DNA of 64,000 nt from Roseibium aquae (GCF_008711285.1 NZ_VXDC01000002.1:354342-418341); one strand, 5' to 3'. Positions 35,086-44,431 are shown, counted from the first letter of the stretch. Notes: generated by a model from the letters alone, not told the origin. Numbers and translations are program-made.

Positions 35086-35994
35086 ATGAGCACCGCGCGC
35101 AGACCCTTTTTGAAGATGAATGGCCTTGGCAACGATTTCGTCGTGTGGGATGCGCGGGACGTGCCGCTGACCTTGCCTGTCGAGCAGATCGCGTCTTTGG
35201 GCGACCGGAATACCGGTATCGGTTTCGATCAGATGATCACCGTCGAACGCTCCGGTGTTGGCGCAGATGCCTTCATGCGCATTCACAATCGCGACGGCAG
35301 CCAGGTGGATGCGTGCGGCAATGCCACGCGCTGCGTCGGCCGTTTGCTCATGGAAGAAAACGGCCTCGAAGCGGCAACCATCGAGACGCGGGCCGGCCTC
35401 TTGCATGCCTTCCGGACCGGCGCGCCCCAGACGATCACCGTGGACATGGGCAAGCCTCGGCTTGCCTGGGACCAGATCCCGTTGGCGGAAGAATTTCATG
35501 ACACCCGCGCCATCGAGTTGCAGATCGGCCCGATTGACGCGCCTTGCCTGCATACGCCGGCGGCCGTCTCCATGGGCAATCCGCATGCGATCTTCTGGGT
35601 GAAGGATGTCGAGGCCTATGATCTGGGCACGATCGGGCCGCTTCTGGAGCATCATCCCGTGTTTCCCGAAGGCGCCAACATTTCTCTGGCTCATGTCTTC
35701 GCGCCGAACGAAATCCGGGTGAAGGTCTGGGAGCGCGGCGCCGGTGTGACGCGGGCCTGCGGCACCGCAGCCTGCGCCGTCGCGGTCGCGGCGGCCCGTG
35801 ACAGAAAGGCCGGGCGGACGTCCACCATCCATCTTCCGGGCGGGGCGTTGACCATCGAATGGCGGGAAAAGGACGATCACGTTCTGATGACGGGCCTTAC
35901 GGAAATCGAGTTCGAAGGCGAGGTCGATCTGGACACGTTGACCTGGGAAAAGACGCAGGCAGGCGACGCGTCAATCGCGGGAGCTGCCGAATGA
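35086..35994 (+). CDS. dapF: Diaminopimelate epimerase
   Basis: Cofactor-independent racemase converting LL- to meso-diaminopimelate for lysine and peptidoglycan. It has 302 residues. The two catalytic cysteines are in DACGNATRC at about 75-83 and GVTRACGTAACAVA at about 221-234. MNGLGNDFVVWD starts the fold. The gene overlaps mtaB by ATGA, and ftsY follows, a conserved alphaproteobacterial order. Confidence 0.97.
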   Translation: MSTARRPFLKMNGLGNDFVVWDARDVPLTLPVEQIASLGDRNTGIGFDQMITVERSGVGADAFMRIHNRDGSQVDACGNATRCVGRLLMEENGLEAATIETRAGLLHAFRTGAPQTITVDMGKPRLAWDQIPLAEEFHDTRAIELQIGPIDAPCLHTPAAVSMGNPHAIFWVKDVEAYDLGTIGPLLEHHPVFPEGANISLAHVFAPNEIRVKVWERGAGVTRACGTAACAVAVAAARDRKAGRTSTIHLPGGALTIEWREKDDHVLMTGLTEIEFEGEVDLDTLTWEKTQAGDASIAGAAE

Positions 35995-37259
35995 GCATTG
36001 AAGTTATCACTTTCGGCTGCCGGCTCAATGCCTATGAGTCGGAAGTCATGAAGCGGGAAGCGGAGGCCGGTGGCCTGAAGGATGCGATCCTGATCAACAC
36101 CTGCGCTGTCACCAATGAGGCCGTCCGTCAGGCGCGCCAGGCCGTGCGCAAGGCCAAGCGTGACAACCCGAACGCCAAGGTGATCGTGACTGGCTGCGCA
36201 GCCCAGACGGAGGCCGAGACCTTTTCCACCATGGACGAAGTGGATCTGGTTCTTGGCAACACGGAAAAGCTTCAGCGCAAGGCTTATCAGGAGGTGGCGG
36301 CCTTCGGCATAGACGAGACCGAAAAGGTCCGCGTCAACGACATCATGAGTGTGACCGAGACCGCCGGCCATCTGATCGATGGCCTTGAGGGCCGGGCACG
36401 GGCTTTCGTTCAGGTGCAAAACGGCTGCGATCACCGCTGCACCTTCTGCATCATTCCTTATGGCCGGGGAAACTCCAGGTCCGTGCCCATGGGCGTCGTG
36501 ATCGACCAGATCACCCGGCTGGTCGCAAACGGCTACAATGAAATCGTGCTGACCGGCGTCGATATCACCTCGTATGGTGCCGATCTGCCCGGTACGCCCC
36601 GGCTTGGCACGCTGACCGCAAAGATCCTTAAGCTCGTGCCCGATCTCAAGCGCCTGCGTCTGTCCTCCATCGATTCCATCGAAGCGGACGGGGATCTGAT
36701 GCGGGTCATCGCCGAGGACGAGCGGTTGATGCCGCATTTCCACCTGTCGCTGCAGGCTGGGGACGACATGATCCTCAAGCGGATGAAACGCCGTCACCTG
36801 CGCGCGGACACCATTCAGTTTTGCGAGGATGTCCGCCGCTTGCGGCCCGATGTGGTGTTCGGCGCCGACATTATCGCCGGGTTTCCGACCGAAACGGAGG
36901 AGATGTTCCTGAACTCATTGAACATCGTCGATGAGTGCGGCCTGACGCATCTTCATGTGTTTCCCTTCTCACCGCGCCCGGGCACTCCGGCGGCGCGCAT
37001 GCCCCTGCTCGACCGGGCCCTTGTCAAGGAACGGGGTGCGAGGCTTCGGGCCAAGGGCGAGGAAGTGCTCGTCAAACACCTTCAGGGCGAGATCGGTCAT
37101 ACGCGCGCGGTCCTCATCGAGAAGGAAGGCCTCGGCCGGACCGAGCAGTTCACGCAGGTTGAAGTGTCCGGCGGGGTGGCCGGCCAGATTGCGGAAACGC
37201 GTATTTCCGGGCATACCGGGCGCCATCTGATGGGCGACATTCTTTCCAAGGCGGCGTAA
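35991..37259 (+). CDS. mtaB: tRNA t6A37 methylthiotransferase MtaB
   Basis: Radical SAM enzyme adding a methylthio group to t6A37 of tRNAs reading ANN codons. It has 422 residues. The N-terminal UPF0004 domain has Cys in FGCRLN, NTCAVT and GCAAQ for one 4Fe-4S cluster. The radical SAM motif CDHRCTFCIIPYGRG (CxxxCxxC) is at about 146-160. A TRAM-like C-terminus follows. The true start is ATG35991, overlapping the dapF stop; the open frame upstream is dapF shadow. Confidence 0.95.
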   Translation: MSIEVITFGCRLNAYESEVMKREAEAGGLKDAILINTCAVTNEAVRQARQAVRKAKRDNPNAKVIVTGCAAQTEAETFSTMDEVDLVLGNTEKLQRKAYQEVAAFGIDETEKVRVNDIMSVTETAGHLIDGLEGRARAFVQVQNGCDHRCTFCIIPYGRGNSRSVPMGVVIDQITRLVANGYNEIVLTGVDITSYGADLPGTPRLGTLTAKILKLVPDLKRLRLSSIDSIEADGDLMRVIAEDERLMPHFHLSLQAGDDMILKRMKRRHLRADTIQFCEDVRRLRPDVVFGADIIAGFPTETEEMFLNSLNIVDECGLTHLHVFPFSPRPGTPAARMPLLDRALVKERGARLRAKGEEVLVKHLQGEIGHTRAVLIEKEGLGRTEQFTQVEVSGGVAGQIAETRISGHTGRHLMGDILSKAA

Positions 37260-37297
37260 GGTCGCCCCAAGACCACCGGCAGAATCAGGGCAGGTTC

Positions 37298-38650
37298 ATG
37301 AGCGAAAAAAAGCGCGGGTTTTTCGGGCGTCTCTTCGGCGGAAAGGAGAGCGGACCGGAGGAAGAGGACGCGCGCGCGGACGAAACGCTCACCCGGCCGG
37401 ATGAAGAGCTTCAGCGGGAAGACAAAGCTGATACGCTTGAACCACGCCCTAACGGTGAGGCTGATCCTGCCCGTGTTGCTGATGATGTTGCCGCCGCTGA
37501 AGCCGTTGGAGCCGAAGTAACCGAGCCCGAAAACCGGCGCTTTGACAACGAGCCTGCCGACGCAGACGCAGCGCCTGCGCCCGTGCTTCAGGATTCGGCC
37601 GGAGCCGAGACCTTTGAACCGGTTGCAGAACCGGAAGACCCCGCACCGGCGGACCTGGCGCCTGCCTCAATCCCATCCCCATCTCTATCTCCATCTCCAG
37701 CCGCTGCCGCTGCCGAAGATCCGGTGGGTGAAAAGGTCTCCTGGTTCCAGAAGCTGAAGCGGGGCCTGTCTCGCTCGTCCTCCGCGCTGACCGACGGCAT
37801 TACGTCGATCTTCACCAAGCGAAAGTTGGACGCCTCAATGCTCGAAGAGCTGGAGGATATACTGATCCAGGCCGACCTGGGCGTCGACACGGCCATGGCG
37901 ATCACGGACCGCCTGTCCGACGGGCGCTACAACAAGGAAATTTCGCCGGAAGAAGTCCGGGCCGTTTTGTCCGAGGAAGTCGAGAAGGTTCTAACGCCCG
38001 TCGCGGAGCCGCTCAATCTGGATCGGGGCAAGAAGCCCCACGTGGTTCTGATGGTCGGCGTGAATGGCACGGGCAAGACGACGACCATCGGCAAGCTCAG
38101 CCAGAAACTGAGCGCGGAGGGCAAGACCGTCATGCTGGCGGCGGGCGACACGTTCCGCGCGGCCGCGGTGGAGCAGCTGAGGATCTGGGGCGAGCGCACA
38201 GGCGCGGAGGTGATTGCCCGGGACACTGGGGCCGATGCCGCCGGCCTTGCCTTCGATGCCATGAAGGAAGCCACAGAGAAGGGCGTCGATGTCCTGTTGA
38301 TCGACACAGCGGGCCGTCTTCAGAACAAGGCGGAGTTGATGGAGGAGCTGAAAAAGGTCATTCGCGTCATCAAAAAGCATGATCCGGACGCACCCCATGA
38401 CGTGCTCCTCACGCTCGACGCCACCACAGGCCAGAATGCGCTGAATCAGGTCGAGATCTTCGGCAATGTGGCGGGGGTGACAGGCCTTGTGATGACCAAG
38501 CTCGATGGTACGGCTCGCGGCGGTATTCTGGTGGCCATTGCCGCGAAATACGGACTTCCCGTGCATTTCATTGGCGTCGGCGAGGGGGTCGGCGACCTGG
38601 AACCTTTCTCCGCCAAGGATTTTGCCAATGCAATCGCCGGCCTGGCTTGA
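37298..38650 (+). CDS. ftsY: Signal recognition particle receptor FtsY
   Basis: SRP receptor GTPase delivering ribosomes to the Sec translocon at the inner membrane. It has 450 residues. The N-terminal A-domain (1-150) is acidic and low-complexity, rich in Glu, Asp, Ala and Pro. The NG domain follows, with P-loop [41 protein letters not shown] and [10 protein letters not shown]. The start [15 protein letters not shown] gives a basic amphipathic membrane-targeting helix. It is 38 bases after mtaB in the same operon. Confidence 0.96.
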   Translation: MSEKKRGFFGRLFGGKESGPEEEDARADETLTRPDEELQREDKADTLEPRPNGEADPARVADDVAAAEAVGAEVTEPENRRFDNEPADADAAPAPVLQDSAGAETFEPVAEPEDPAPADLAPASIPSPSLSPSPAAAAAEDPVGEKVSWFQKLKRGLSRSSSALTDGITSIFTKRKLDASMLEELEDILIQADLGVDTAMAITDRLSDGRYNKEISPEEVRAVLSEEVEKVLTPVAEPLNLDRGKKPHVVLMVGVNGTGKTTTIGKLSQKLSAEGKTVMLAAGDTFRAAAVEQLRIWGERTGAEVIARDTGADAAGLAFDAMKEATEKGVDVLLIDTAGRLQNKAELMEELKKVIRVIKKHDPDAPHDVLLTLDATTGQNALNQVEIFGNVAGVTGLVMTKLDGTARGGILVAIAAKYGLPVHFIGVGEGVGDLEPFSAKDFANAIAGLA

Positions 38651-38925
38651 CGGTTCCACCTCTGAGCCGGGCCACTTGGCGACACTATCCGGCACGTGAC
38701 TGCGGGATTGCCGCATGAGCGTATGTCTTAACCGCCATGCCGCCGTCAAACACCCGTCAATCGAATGATGCGCGATCAATCTCGATCACTGCGCCCCCGT
38801 GACCATTGTCATGTCATAGCGGGACGGGAATTAACCTTACGTAAAGCTTTGTTAACTTTTCCTCGCAAACCTGTTTCGATAGGCTGCCAGAAGGCGGCTT
38901 TGGACACCAAGGCCAGGAGGGCCAA
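38651..38925. other. Intergenic region after ftsY
   Basis: About 275 bases. No hairpin terminator was recognised. An AT-rich stretch near 38830-38880 (GTTAACTTTTCC) could contain the promoter of the following gene. Confidence 0.35.
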
Positions 38926-39354
38926 ATGTCATCCACTATTGAACGGCCACCCGCGGCCAGTTTGGTGGCGCACGCGACAGAGTATCCGGCGGATCGCGAA
39001 AACCGTGAACGGGACGATCATCGGCGGCAAAACAGCGAATCCGAGACATCATCGCGGCCGGAGGCCGGCGATCCGCAGGAACAGGATCCCGCGGTCGTCG
39101 TCGACACCCATCATTACGAATCTCACGTTCTGGATGGGGTAAGCGCCTACCAGGCAGCCGCGCATCATGCATTGGACAAGGCAGCCCATGCGAGCGCTGA
39201 CGCCCATCCTGTCCCGGTACACCGGGCAGTCTATGGTCCGGGTCTGTTGGACCCGGGGCCCCAAGGCCGCGGGCGCATTGTGCCAGAAACGATCCGCCAT
39301 GCTTATGAAGATCACGAGCCGGAGCCGCCGCACCAAGTGAATATGGCCACCTGA
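38926..39354 (+). CDS. Hydrophilic protein of unknown function
   Basis: A 142-residue protein with an excellent ribosome site AGGAGG eight bases before ATG38926, so it is likely real. Residues 1-60 are charged and disordered (Glu, Asp, Arg, Gln). Residues 60-95 contain many His and Ala (THHYESHVLDGVSAYQAAAHHALDKAAHASADAHPVPVHR). The remainder is Pro/Gly-rich. There is no signal peptide, membrane segment or known motif. The His clusters might bind metal. It lies between ftsY and the SbtA-like gene. Confidence 0.6.
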   Translation: MSSTIERPPAASLVAHATEYPADRENRERDDHRRQNSESETSSRPEAGDPQEQDPAVVVDTHHYESHVLDGVSAYQAAAHHALDKAAHASADAHPVPVHRAVYGPGLLDPGPQGRGRIVPETIRHAYEDHEPEPPHQVNMAT

Positions 39355-39482
39355 CGCCTCAGCCATGAACCGGCTTGGCACTTGACGGGCGGCGAATATG
39401 GGCCGAAACACGAACGGAACTGAATGCCGGTTGGGCTCTGGCCCTTGCAATGTTGCCCCGGCCAGGGGAAGGGGTCTGTTCC

Positions 39483-40469
39483 GTGCTCGAGACCATTCTT
39501 GGCCTTGCGGCCGACAATTTGCTGTCGCCGATCATCCTGTTTTTCGTGCTCGGCCTTGCCGCGGCCATGTTGCGGTCGGACCTGAGTGTGCCGGAAGCCA
39601 TCGCCAAGGGCCTGTCGATCTATCTGTTGTTTGCAATCGGCTACAAGGGTGGTGTCGCCGTGAGCGATCACGGGATCGACGCAACCTTGCTCATGACCTT
39701 GACCGCCGGGATCGTGCTGTCCTTCGTCCTTCCCCTCATTGCCTTCGCGCTTTTGGGCGTGATGACCCGCTTGAACAGGACGGATGCCGCCGCGGTTGCG
39801 GGCCACTACGGGTCGATTTCCATCGTTACCTTTGTCGCCGCGACCTCAATCCTGAAGAGTCAGGGGATCTTGAGCGAGGGGTACATGGTGGCCGTTGCCG
39901 CCGCAATGGAAGCGCCGGCGATCTTGTCCGCGCTCTGGCTCGCCTCCCGCGGCGGGGGAAATGTCGCCGACAGCTCCGAGCGGGAGGGGCTGTTGCGTGA
40001 AATCCTGCTCAACGGTTCCATTGTTCTTTTGGTCGGTTCCTTTCTGATCGGTCTGGTGACCGGCAAGGAGGGGCTCGCCGAAATCGAGAGCTTCATTGTC
40101 GCGCCCTTCAAGGGTGTTCTTTGCCTGTTCCTGCTGGATATGGGACTGGTGGCCGGTCGGGGGTTGCGGAATAGCCGGGGCACGTTGACGGCGGGTCTCA
40201 TCTCGTTCGGCATCGTGATGCCTGTCCTCAGCAGCTTGCTTGGCCTTGCTGCCGGCCTGCTGGTCGGGCTTTCCACCGGCGGTGTCATGCTATTGATGAC
40301 CCTTTCGGCCTCCGCCTCCTACATTGCCGTTCCCGCGGCCATGCGGGTCGCCTTGCCGCAGGCCAACCCTTCCGTTTATCTCACCATGTCGCTGGGCGTG
40401 ACCTTTCCCTTCAACCTCACGCTCGGCATACCGCTCTATTTGAGCCTGGCCTCGTTTTTTGGGAATTGA
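39483..40469 (+). CDS. SbtA-like sodium-dependent bicarbonate transporter
   Basis: A 328-residue membrane protein of the DUF897/SbtA family with about ten hydrophobic segments in two inverted halves. Family features are LLSPIILFFVLGLAAAMLRSDLSVPEAIAKGLSIYLLFAIGYKGG and AVAGHYGSISIVTF in the first half, with the matching LCLFLLDMGLVAGRGL and LMTLSASASYIAVPAAMRVALP in the second. SbtA proteins import bicarbonate with sodium. GTG39483 is chosen, because GGGGAAGGGG lies ten bases upstream and it begins directly at the first helix; an upstream TTG39375 is in frame. A PII-like partner follows four bases later. Confidence 0.85.
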   Translation: MLETILGLAADNLLSPIILFFVLGLAAAMLRSDLSVPEAIAKGLSIYLLFAIGYKGGVAVSDHGIDATLLMTLTAGIVLSFVLPLIAFALLGVMTRLNRTDAAAVAGHYGSISIVTFVAATSILKSQGILSEGYMVAVAAAMEAPAILSALWLASRGGGNVADSSEREGLLREILLNGSIVLLVGSFLIGLVTGKEGLAEIESFIVAPFKGVLCLFLLDMGLVAGRGLRNSRGTLTAGLISFGIVMPVLSSLLGLAAGLLVGLSTGGVMLLMTLSASASYIAVPAAMRVALPQANPSVYLTMSLGVTFPFNLTLGIPLYLSLASFFGN

Positions 40470-40473
40470 TGCC

Positions 40474-40785
40474 ATGGAAACCAACACGGCCAAACGGGTT
40501 GAAATTATCATCGAGGCGCCGATGGAAGAGCGCCTGACCAGCGCGCTGGAAAGGGCCGGTGTCAAGGGTTTCACAGTCCTGCCGGTCCTGGGAGGAACCG
40601 GGCGCTCGGGCCGTTGGAGCCGGGAAGGGCAGGTCTCGCGGGCGGGAGGCATGGTCGCCGTTATCTGCATCATTCGCGAGGAACGGCTTCACGACTTGTT
40701 GGAAGCGGCGTTCAAGGTGGTGAAAAACCATATCGGGGTCGTCAGCGTCACCGACTGTCAAGTTCTCAGAGCTGAGCGGTTTTAA
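40474..40785 (+). CDS. PII-like (SbtB-like) regulatory protein
   Basis: A 103-residue protein with the PII ferredoxin-like fold pattern: VEIIIEAPMEERLTSALERAGVKGFTVLPVLG, a Gly/Arg-rich loop (GGTGRSGRWSREGQVSRAGG) at the T-loop place, and VAVICIIREERLHDLLEAAFKVVKNHIGVVSVTDCQVL. SbtB proteins bind adenyl nucleotides and gate SbtA. The Cys-containing C-terminal R-loop of cyanobacterial SbtB is absent. The gene is coupled to the SbtA-like gene by a four-base gap. Confidence 0.85.
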   Translation: METNTAKRVEIIIEAPMEERLTSALERAGVKGFTVLPVLGGTGRSGRWSREGQVSRAGGMVAVICIIREERLHDLLEAAFKVVKNHIGVVSVTDCQVLRAERF

Positions 40786-40962
40786 TCCGGCGCAGGCTTG
40801 GAGCTGTTTTTGCCGGTGAGGCTGGAGGCTACCGTTTCAACCTGACCGGAACTTGCTCTGGACGCTCGTTCCGCGAGGTTTCCGAACCCCTGTCGTGCGC
40901 GCGTCAGGGCCGGTTCTGTTTCGCCGCGGTTCTGGCGCTGCAATGAATCGTGTCGAGAATTC

Positions 40963-41856
40963 TCAGACGGCGAACAGCAAGGCACTGCCAACAAGAACAA
41001 GCCCGGCACCGACCCAGGCGCCAGGGGCCGGCATCTCCTTCGTGCGCCACCAGATGAGTGGCAGCAAAATGGCGGGCGTAGTCGCTGAAAGCGTGGCGAC
41101 AACACCAACTTCGCCTCCGGACAAGGCGAACAACAAGAGCGTCATGCCCACGCCCATGCCCAAAAAACCGGACAGGCCCACGATACCGGCAAGCTTGAGC
41201 GTTACGGGACCCGCAGGTTTGAACTGCCTGTGCGGCACCAGAAACAAGAGCCAGAGGCAGAGGGCGGCTGTACCAACCCGAATTGCGGAGGCGGCGATCG
41301 GGTCGGTTCCCGTTTCCATGACCGGGCGGGCAATCAGCGAACCGGCCGACTGGGACAGGGCCGCGATCAGACCGATGGCAATTCCGATCCATAGCGGTCC
41401 TTTGACGTTCTCCCACTGGTGCAACTGGGATTTGCGCTTGCCGAACCGGATGGCGAGGATCACTCCCGCAAAGGTGACAAGAATACCCGCGATCTGGAGG
41501 GGGGTTAGGGTTTCCCGCAGAAACACGAAACCGAGAATGGCGGATATCGGTGCGTTCAGTGAAAACACCATAGCTGTTCGGCGGGGGCCGAGCCGGTTCA
41601 GCGTCAGAAACAACGCCGTATCGCCCAGGAAAATTCCAATCAGCCCGGACAGGGCAAGGGGCAGGGCGATGTCCCGTGGAAGCGCATCCAAACCGGTGAC
41701 CGTTGCGACGTAGAGCGCAAGCACAATGAACACGAGGCTCATGCGCAGGCGGTTGAAGGCCAGCGCGCCGAGCGCGGCGGAGGGTCCGGCCGAAATCAGT
41801 CCGGTGAGTGCCCAGCATGTTGCGGCGCCCAGCGCTGCGGCTTCATAAAGCATCAT
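40963..41856 (-). CDS. EamA family transporter (DMT superfamily)
   Basis: A 297-residue protein with ten hydrophobic helices in two EamA repeats (about 5-130 and 155-295). Repeat marks are FNRLRMSLVFIVLALY, GPRRTAMVFSLNAPISAILGFVFLRETLTPLQIAGILVTFAGVILA and its second-half counterpart GEVGVVATLSATTPAILLPLIWWRTKEMPAPGAWVGAGLVLVGSALL. The substrate is unknown (metabolite exporter class). It lies alone between the SbtB-like gene and asd. Confidence 0.87.
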   Translation of the reverse strand: MMLYEAAALGAATCWALTGLISAGPSAALGALAFNRLRMSLVFIVLALYVATVTGLDALPRDIALPLALSGLIGIFLGDTALFLTLNRLGPRRTAMVFSLNAPISAILGFVFLRETLTPLQIAGILVTFAGVILAIRFGKRKSQLHQWENVKGPLWIGIAIGLIAALSQSAGSLIARPVMETGTDPIAASAIRVGTAALCLWLLFLVPHRQFKPAGPVTLKLAGIVGLSGFLGMGVGMTLLLFALSGGEVGVVATLSATTPAILLPLIWWRTKEMPAPGAWVGAGLVLVGSALLFAV

Positions 41857-42031
41857 GGTGCATCCCGGCGGTCACCGGACAGGAGGAGAAGGGGGGACGC
41901 GCGTGTCGGCGCGCATCTCCTGGCAAGCTTTTTCGGGCGCTTCCGACCACTTGGAGCCGGCAAATGTGTTCCAACGGCCATGGGCTTACGGCGCAAGCCG
42001 TTGCCGGCTTGCCGCCCGCTGATCCCGACCG

Positions 42032-43066
42032 TCAGGCAGCCTGTTTCTTCGGCTGGATCAGGCCCCGGTTCACCAAAACCTCGGCGATCTGAACCGTGTT
42101 GAGCGCCGCGCCCTTGCGCAAGTTGTCGGAGACCACCCACATGTTAAGACCGTTTTCAACGGTTGCGTCTTCGCGGATGCGGGAGATGTAGGTCGCATCC
42201 TCACCGGCGCTTTCATAGGGTGTGATGTAGCCGCCATCTTCATGCTTGTCGATCACCAGGCACCCCGGTGCTTCGCGCAGAATGTCCCGGGCCTGGTCCG
42301 CCGTGATCGGCTTTTCGAACTCGATGTTCACGCTCTCCGAATGGCCGATGAACACGGGGACGCGGACAGCCGTGCAGGTGACCTTGATCTTGGGATCGAG
42401 TATCTTCTTGGTTTCGGCTAGGACTTTCCACTCTTCCTTGGTGTAGCCGTCTTCCATAAAACTGTCGATGTGCGGGATCAGGTTGAAAGCGATCCGCTTG
42501 GTGAATTTGCTCGGTTCGATGGGGTCGTTCACGAATACGGCACGGGTCTGGTTGAACAGCTCTTCCATGGCTTCCTTGCCGCCGCCGGACACGGACTGAT
42601 AGGTCGAAACGACCACACGCTTGATCCTGGCCACATCATGCAGAGGCTTCAGGGCAACAACCAGTTGGGCTGTGGAGCAGTTCGGGTTGGCAATGATGTT
42701 CTTCTTTGAAAAGCCCTTGATGGCGTCGGCGTTCACTTCCGGCACTATCAGCGGGACGTCCGCGTCGTAACGCCAGGCGGACGAATTGTCGATCACGACA
42801 CAGCCTTTTGCGGCGATCCTTGGAGACCAATCCTTCGACACGGTGCCGCCTGCGGACATCAGGCAAATATCGGTATCGGAAAAATCATAGTTTTCCATCG
42901 CCTGCACTTTCAGGGTCTTGTCTCCAAAAGAGACGTCGGTGCCCTGCGAGCGGCGCGAGGCAAGTGCCACGACTTCGTCAGCGGGAAAACCGCGTTCCGC
43001 AAGAATATCCAGCATTTCGCGGCCGACGTTTCCAGTCGCCCCTGCAACAGCGATCTTATAACCCAT
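42032..43066 (-). CDS. asd: Aspartate-semialdehyde dehydrogenase
   Basis: NADPH-dependent branch-point enzyme for lysine/DAP, threonine and methionine. It has 344 residues. VAGATGNVGREMLDIL at about 7-22 is the Rossmann motif. The catalytic Cys is in IIANPNCSTAQLV at about 124-136, and SVSGGGKEAMEEL and RVPVFIGHSESVNIEF follow. It starts MGYKIAV at 43066. Confidence 0.97.
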   Translation of the reverse strand: MGYKIAVAGATGNVGREMLDILAERGFPADEVVALASRRSQGTDVSFGDKTLKVQAMENYDFSDTDICLMSAGGTVSKDWSPRIAAKGCVVIDNSSAWRYDADVPLIVPEVNADAIKGFSKKNIIANPNCSTAQLVVALKPLHDVARIKRVVVSTYQSVSGGGKEAMEELFNQTRAVFVNDPIEPSKFTKRIAFNLIPHIDSFMEDGYTKEEWKVLAETKKILDPKIKVTCTAVRVPVFIGHSESVNIEFEKPITADQARDILREAPGCLVIDKHEDGGYITPYESAGEDATYISRIREDATVENGLNMWVVSDNLRKGAALNTVQIAEVLVNRGLIQPKKQAA

Positions 43067-43173
43067 GTGTCCTGATCCTTATCCCTCTCCCCGCTGAGCT
43101 CCTGGCTGCGAAACCTTTGCAGCCGGGCCTTTGGCACCCCCCGTCCCCGGGGAGTTCGGGACGAGCGGCACCG

Positions 43174-43368
43174 TTAAGCGGTGGTCTTGGTGGTGGTCGT
43201 GCGTTTGCGTGTTGCCGGCAACTGGACGCGCATGCCCGTTACCGCCGTGGCGGTTGAGATGGCCGTTTTTTCAACGGCAGACAGGGCAGCAGCAAGGCAG
43301 GACATTTCACACGCGGATTTGCATTGAAACTGGGCGCCACCTTTTGCCCCAAAGACCGGCAGAGTCAA
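43174..43368 (-). CDS. Possible small protein of unknown function
   Basis: In the 395-base gap between asd and arsR a minus-strand frame encodes up to 64 residues from TTG43368. It contains a Cys-rich helix (CKSACEMSCLAAALSAVEKT) and a Thr/Lys-rich end (RKRTTTTKTTA). An internal ATG would give 43 residues. The ribosome site is poor, and the product is not recognised. The rest of the gap shows nothing else. Confidence 0.22.
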   Translation of the reverse strand: MTLPVFGAKGGAQFQCKSACEMSCLAAALSAVEKTAISTATAVTGMRVQLPATRKRTTTTKTTA

Positions 43369-43462
43369 GCGCCTGTCGTTCTCTCCTCATTGCAATTTCA
43401 TTTACTTGGATGCGCGGCGCTGGGTTGGACTGGAGATCCGCTGTTGAATGTATCAATAAATC

Positions 43463-43837
43463 ATGATATCAAAAATTATGGATGTAAAAGATGCATTGTT
43501 GGCGTTTGCCGCTCTTAGTCAACGCACCCGTCTCGACGTTGTGCGCCTGCTTATCAAGGCCGGGCCCGATGGCATGAGTGCCGGTCAGATCGGCGAAGCT
43601 CTGGGTGTCCGGCAGAACACAATGTCCGCGAACCTGGCCGTTCTTTTGAACGCCGGGTTGGTGAAGAACGAACGCGACGGCCGCTCTATCCGCTACTTCG
43701 CGGATTTGTCCGGCGTGAGTGGTCTTTTGTCATTCCTGATGTCCGACTGCTGTGGTGGAAAGCCCGAACTCTGCCGCCAGGTTATTTCCCAGATCACCTG
43801 TCACCCTGAATATCACCGGAGAGAACTCCATGTCTGA
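43463..43837 (+). CDS. arsR: ArsR-family transcriptional regulator
   Basis: A 124-residue winged-helix repressor. LAFAALSQRTRLDVVRLLIKAGPDGMSAGQIGEALGVRQNTMSANLAVLLNAGLVKNERDGRSIRYF spans the DNA-binding domain. Cys residues near the C-terminus (SDCCGGKPELC) could bind As(III). The start is ATG43463 or ATG43478, in an AT-rich leader containing the palindrome TGATATCA. The end overlaps arsC by eight bases, so it probably autoregulates the pair. Confidence 0.88.
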   Translation: MISKIMDVKDALLAFAALSQRTRLDVVRLLIKAGPDGMSAGQIGEALGVRQNTMSANLAVLLNAGLVKNERDGRSIRYFADLSGVSGLLSFLMSDCCGGKPELCRQVISQITCHPEYHRRELHV

Positions 43838-44360
43838 CAATGCATACAATGTTCTGTTCTTGTGCACCGGAAACTCCGCCCGGTCGATCATGGCCGAGGC
43901 CATCTTGAATCGGCTGGGAAACGGACGTTTCAAGGCCTATTCAGCTGGGTCCGCGCCGGCTGGAGCCGTCAATCCACACGCCCTTCGAGTGTTGGAAACG
44001 GGAAACTTCAAGACCGAGTTTGCGCGTTCCAAGAGTTGGGACGAGTTTGCCGAACCCGGCGCGCCCGTGATGGATTTCGTCTTCACCGTCTGTGATCAGG
44101 CCGCTCAGGAAAGCTGCCCGGTCTGGCCGGGGCAGCCCATGACCGCGCATTGGGGTGTGGCTGATCCTGTTCGGGCCGAAGGCAATGAAACCGAAAAGCA
44201 GCTGGCGTTCGCCGAAGCCTTCAGAATGCTGAACAACCGGATTTCGATCTTCGTCAGCCTGCCACTTTCATCTCTTGATAAACTGTCCTTACAGAAAAAG
44301 CTCGACGACATCGGCCGGGACGTCGCGGACGCACCGAAGGGTGAGCCCGCCGGCGCTTGA
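43830..44360 (+). CDS. arsC: Arsenate reductase ArsC / low-molecular-weight phosphatase family
   Basis: A 176-residue protein of the LMW protein tyrosine phosphatase-like ArsC group. The P-loop LFLCTGNSARSIMAEAIL at about 10-27 holds the catalytic Cys and Arg. Further cysteines occur in FTVCDQAAQESCPVWPG, the usual resolving region of thioredoxin-coupled ArsC. It reduces arsenate to arsenite. ATG43830 is taken from overlap with arsR and its SD (GGAGAGAA). No arsenite efflux gene (arsB/acr3) follows, so export must be encoded elsewhere. Confidence 0.88.
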   Translation: MSDNAYNVLFLCTGNSARSIMAEAILNRLGNGRFKAYSAGSAPAGAVNPHALRVLETGNFKTEFARSKSWDEFAEPGAPVMDFVFTVCDQAAQESCPVWPGQPMTAHWGVADPVRAEGNETEKQLAFAEAFRMLNNRISIFVSLPLSSLDKLSLQKKLDDIGRDVADAPKGEPAGA

Positions 44361-44380
44361 GAAGTGAGTAAAGGGCGTAC

Positions 44381-44431
44381 ATCGCGGCCTCTGCGGGCCT
44401 ACGGGCTGTTGCCGCAGACGGAGGCCGCGAT
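44381..44431. repeat. Long imperfect palindrome downstream of arsC
   Basis: The arms ATCGCGGCCTC at 44381-44391 and GAGGCCGCGAT at 44421-44431 are perfectly complementary. They extend inward by TGCGG/CCGCA with a four-base bulge (GACG) and a 15-base loop. No U-tract follows, so this may be a processing hairpin or dispersed palindromic element rather than a classic terminator. Confidence 0.5.
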
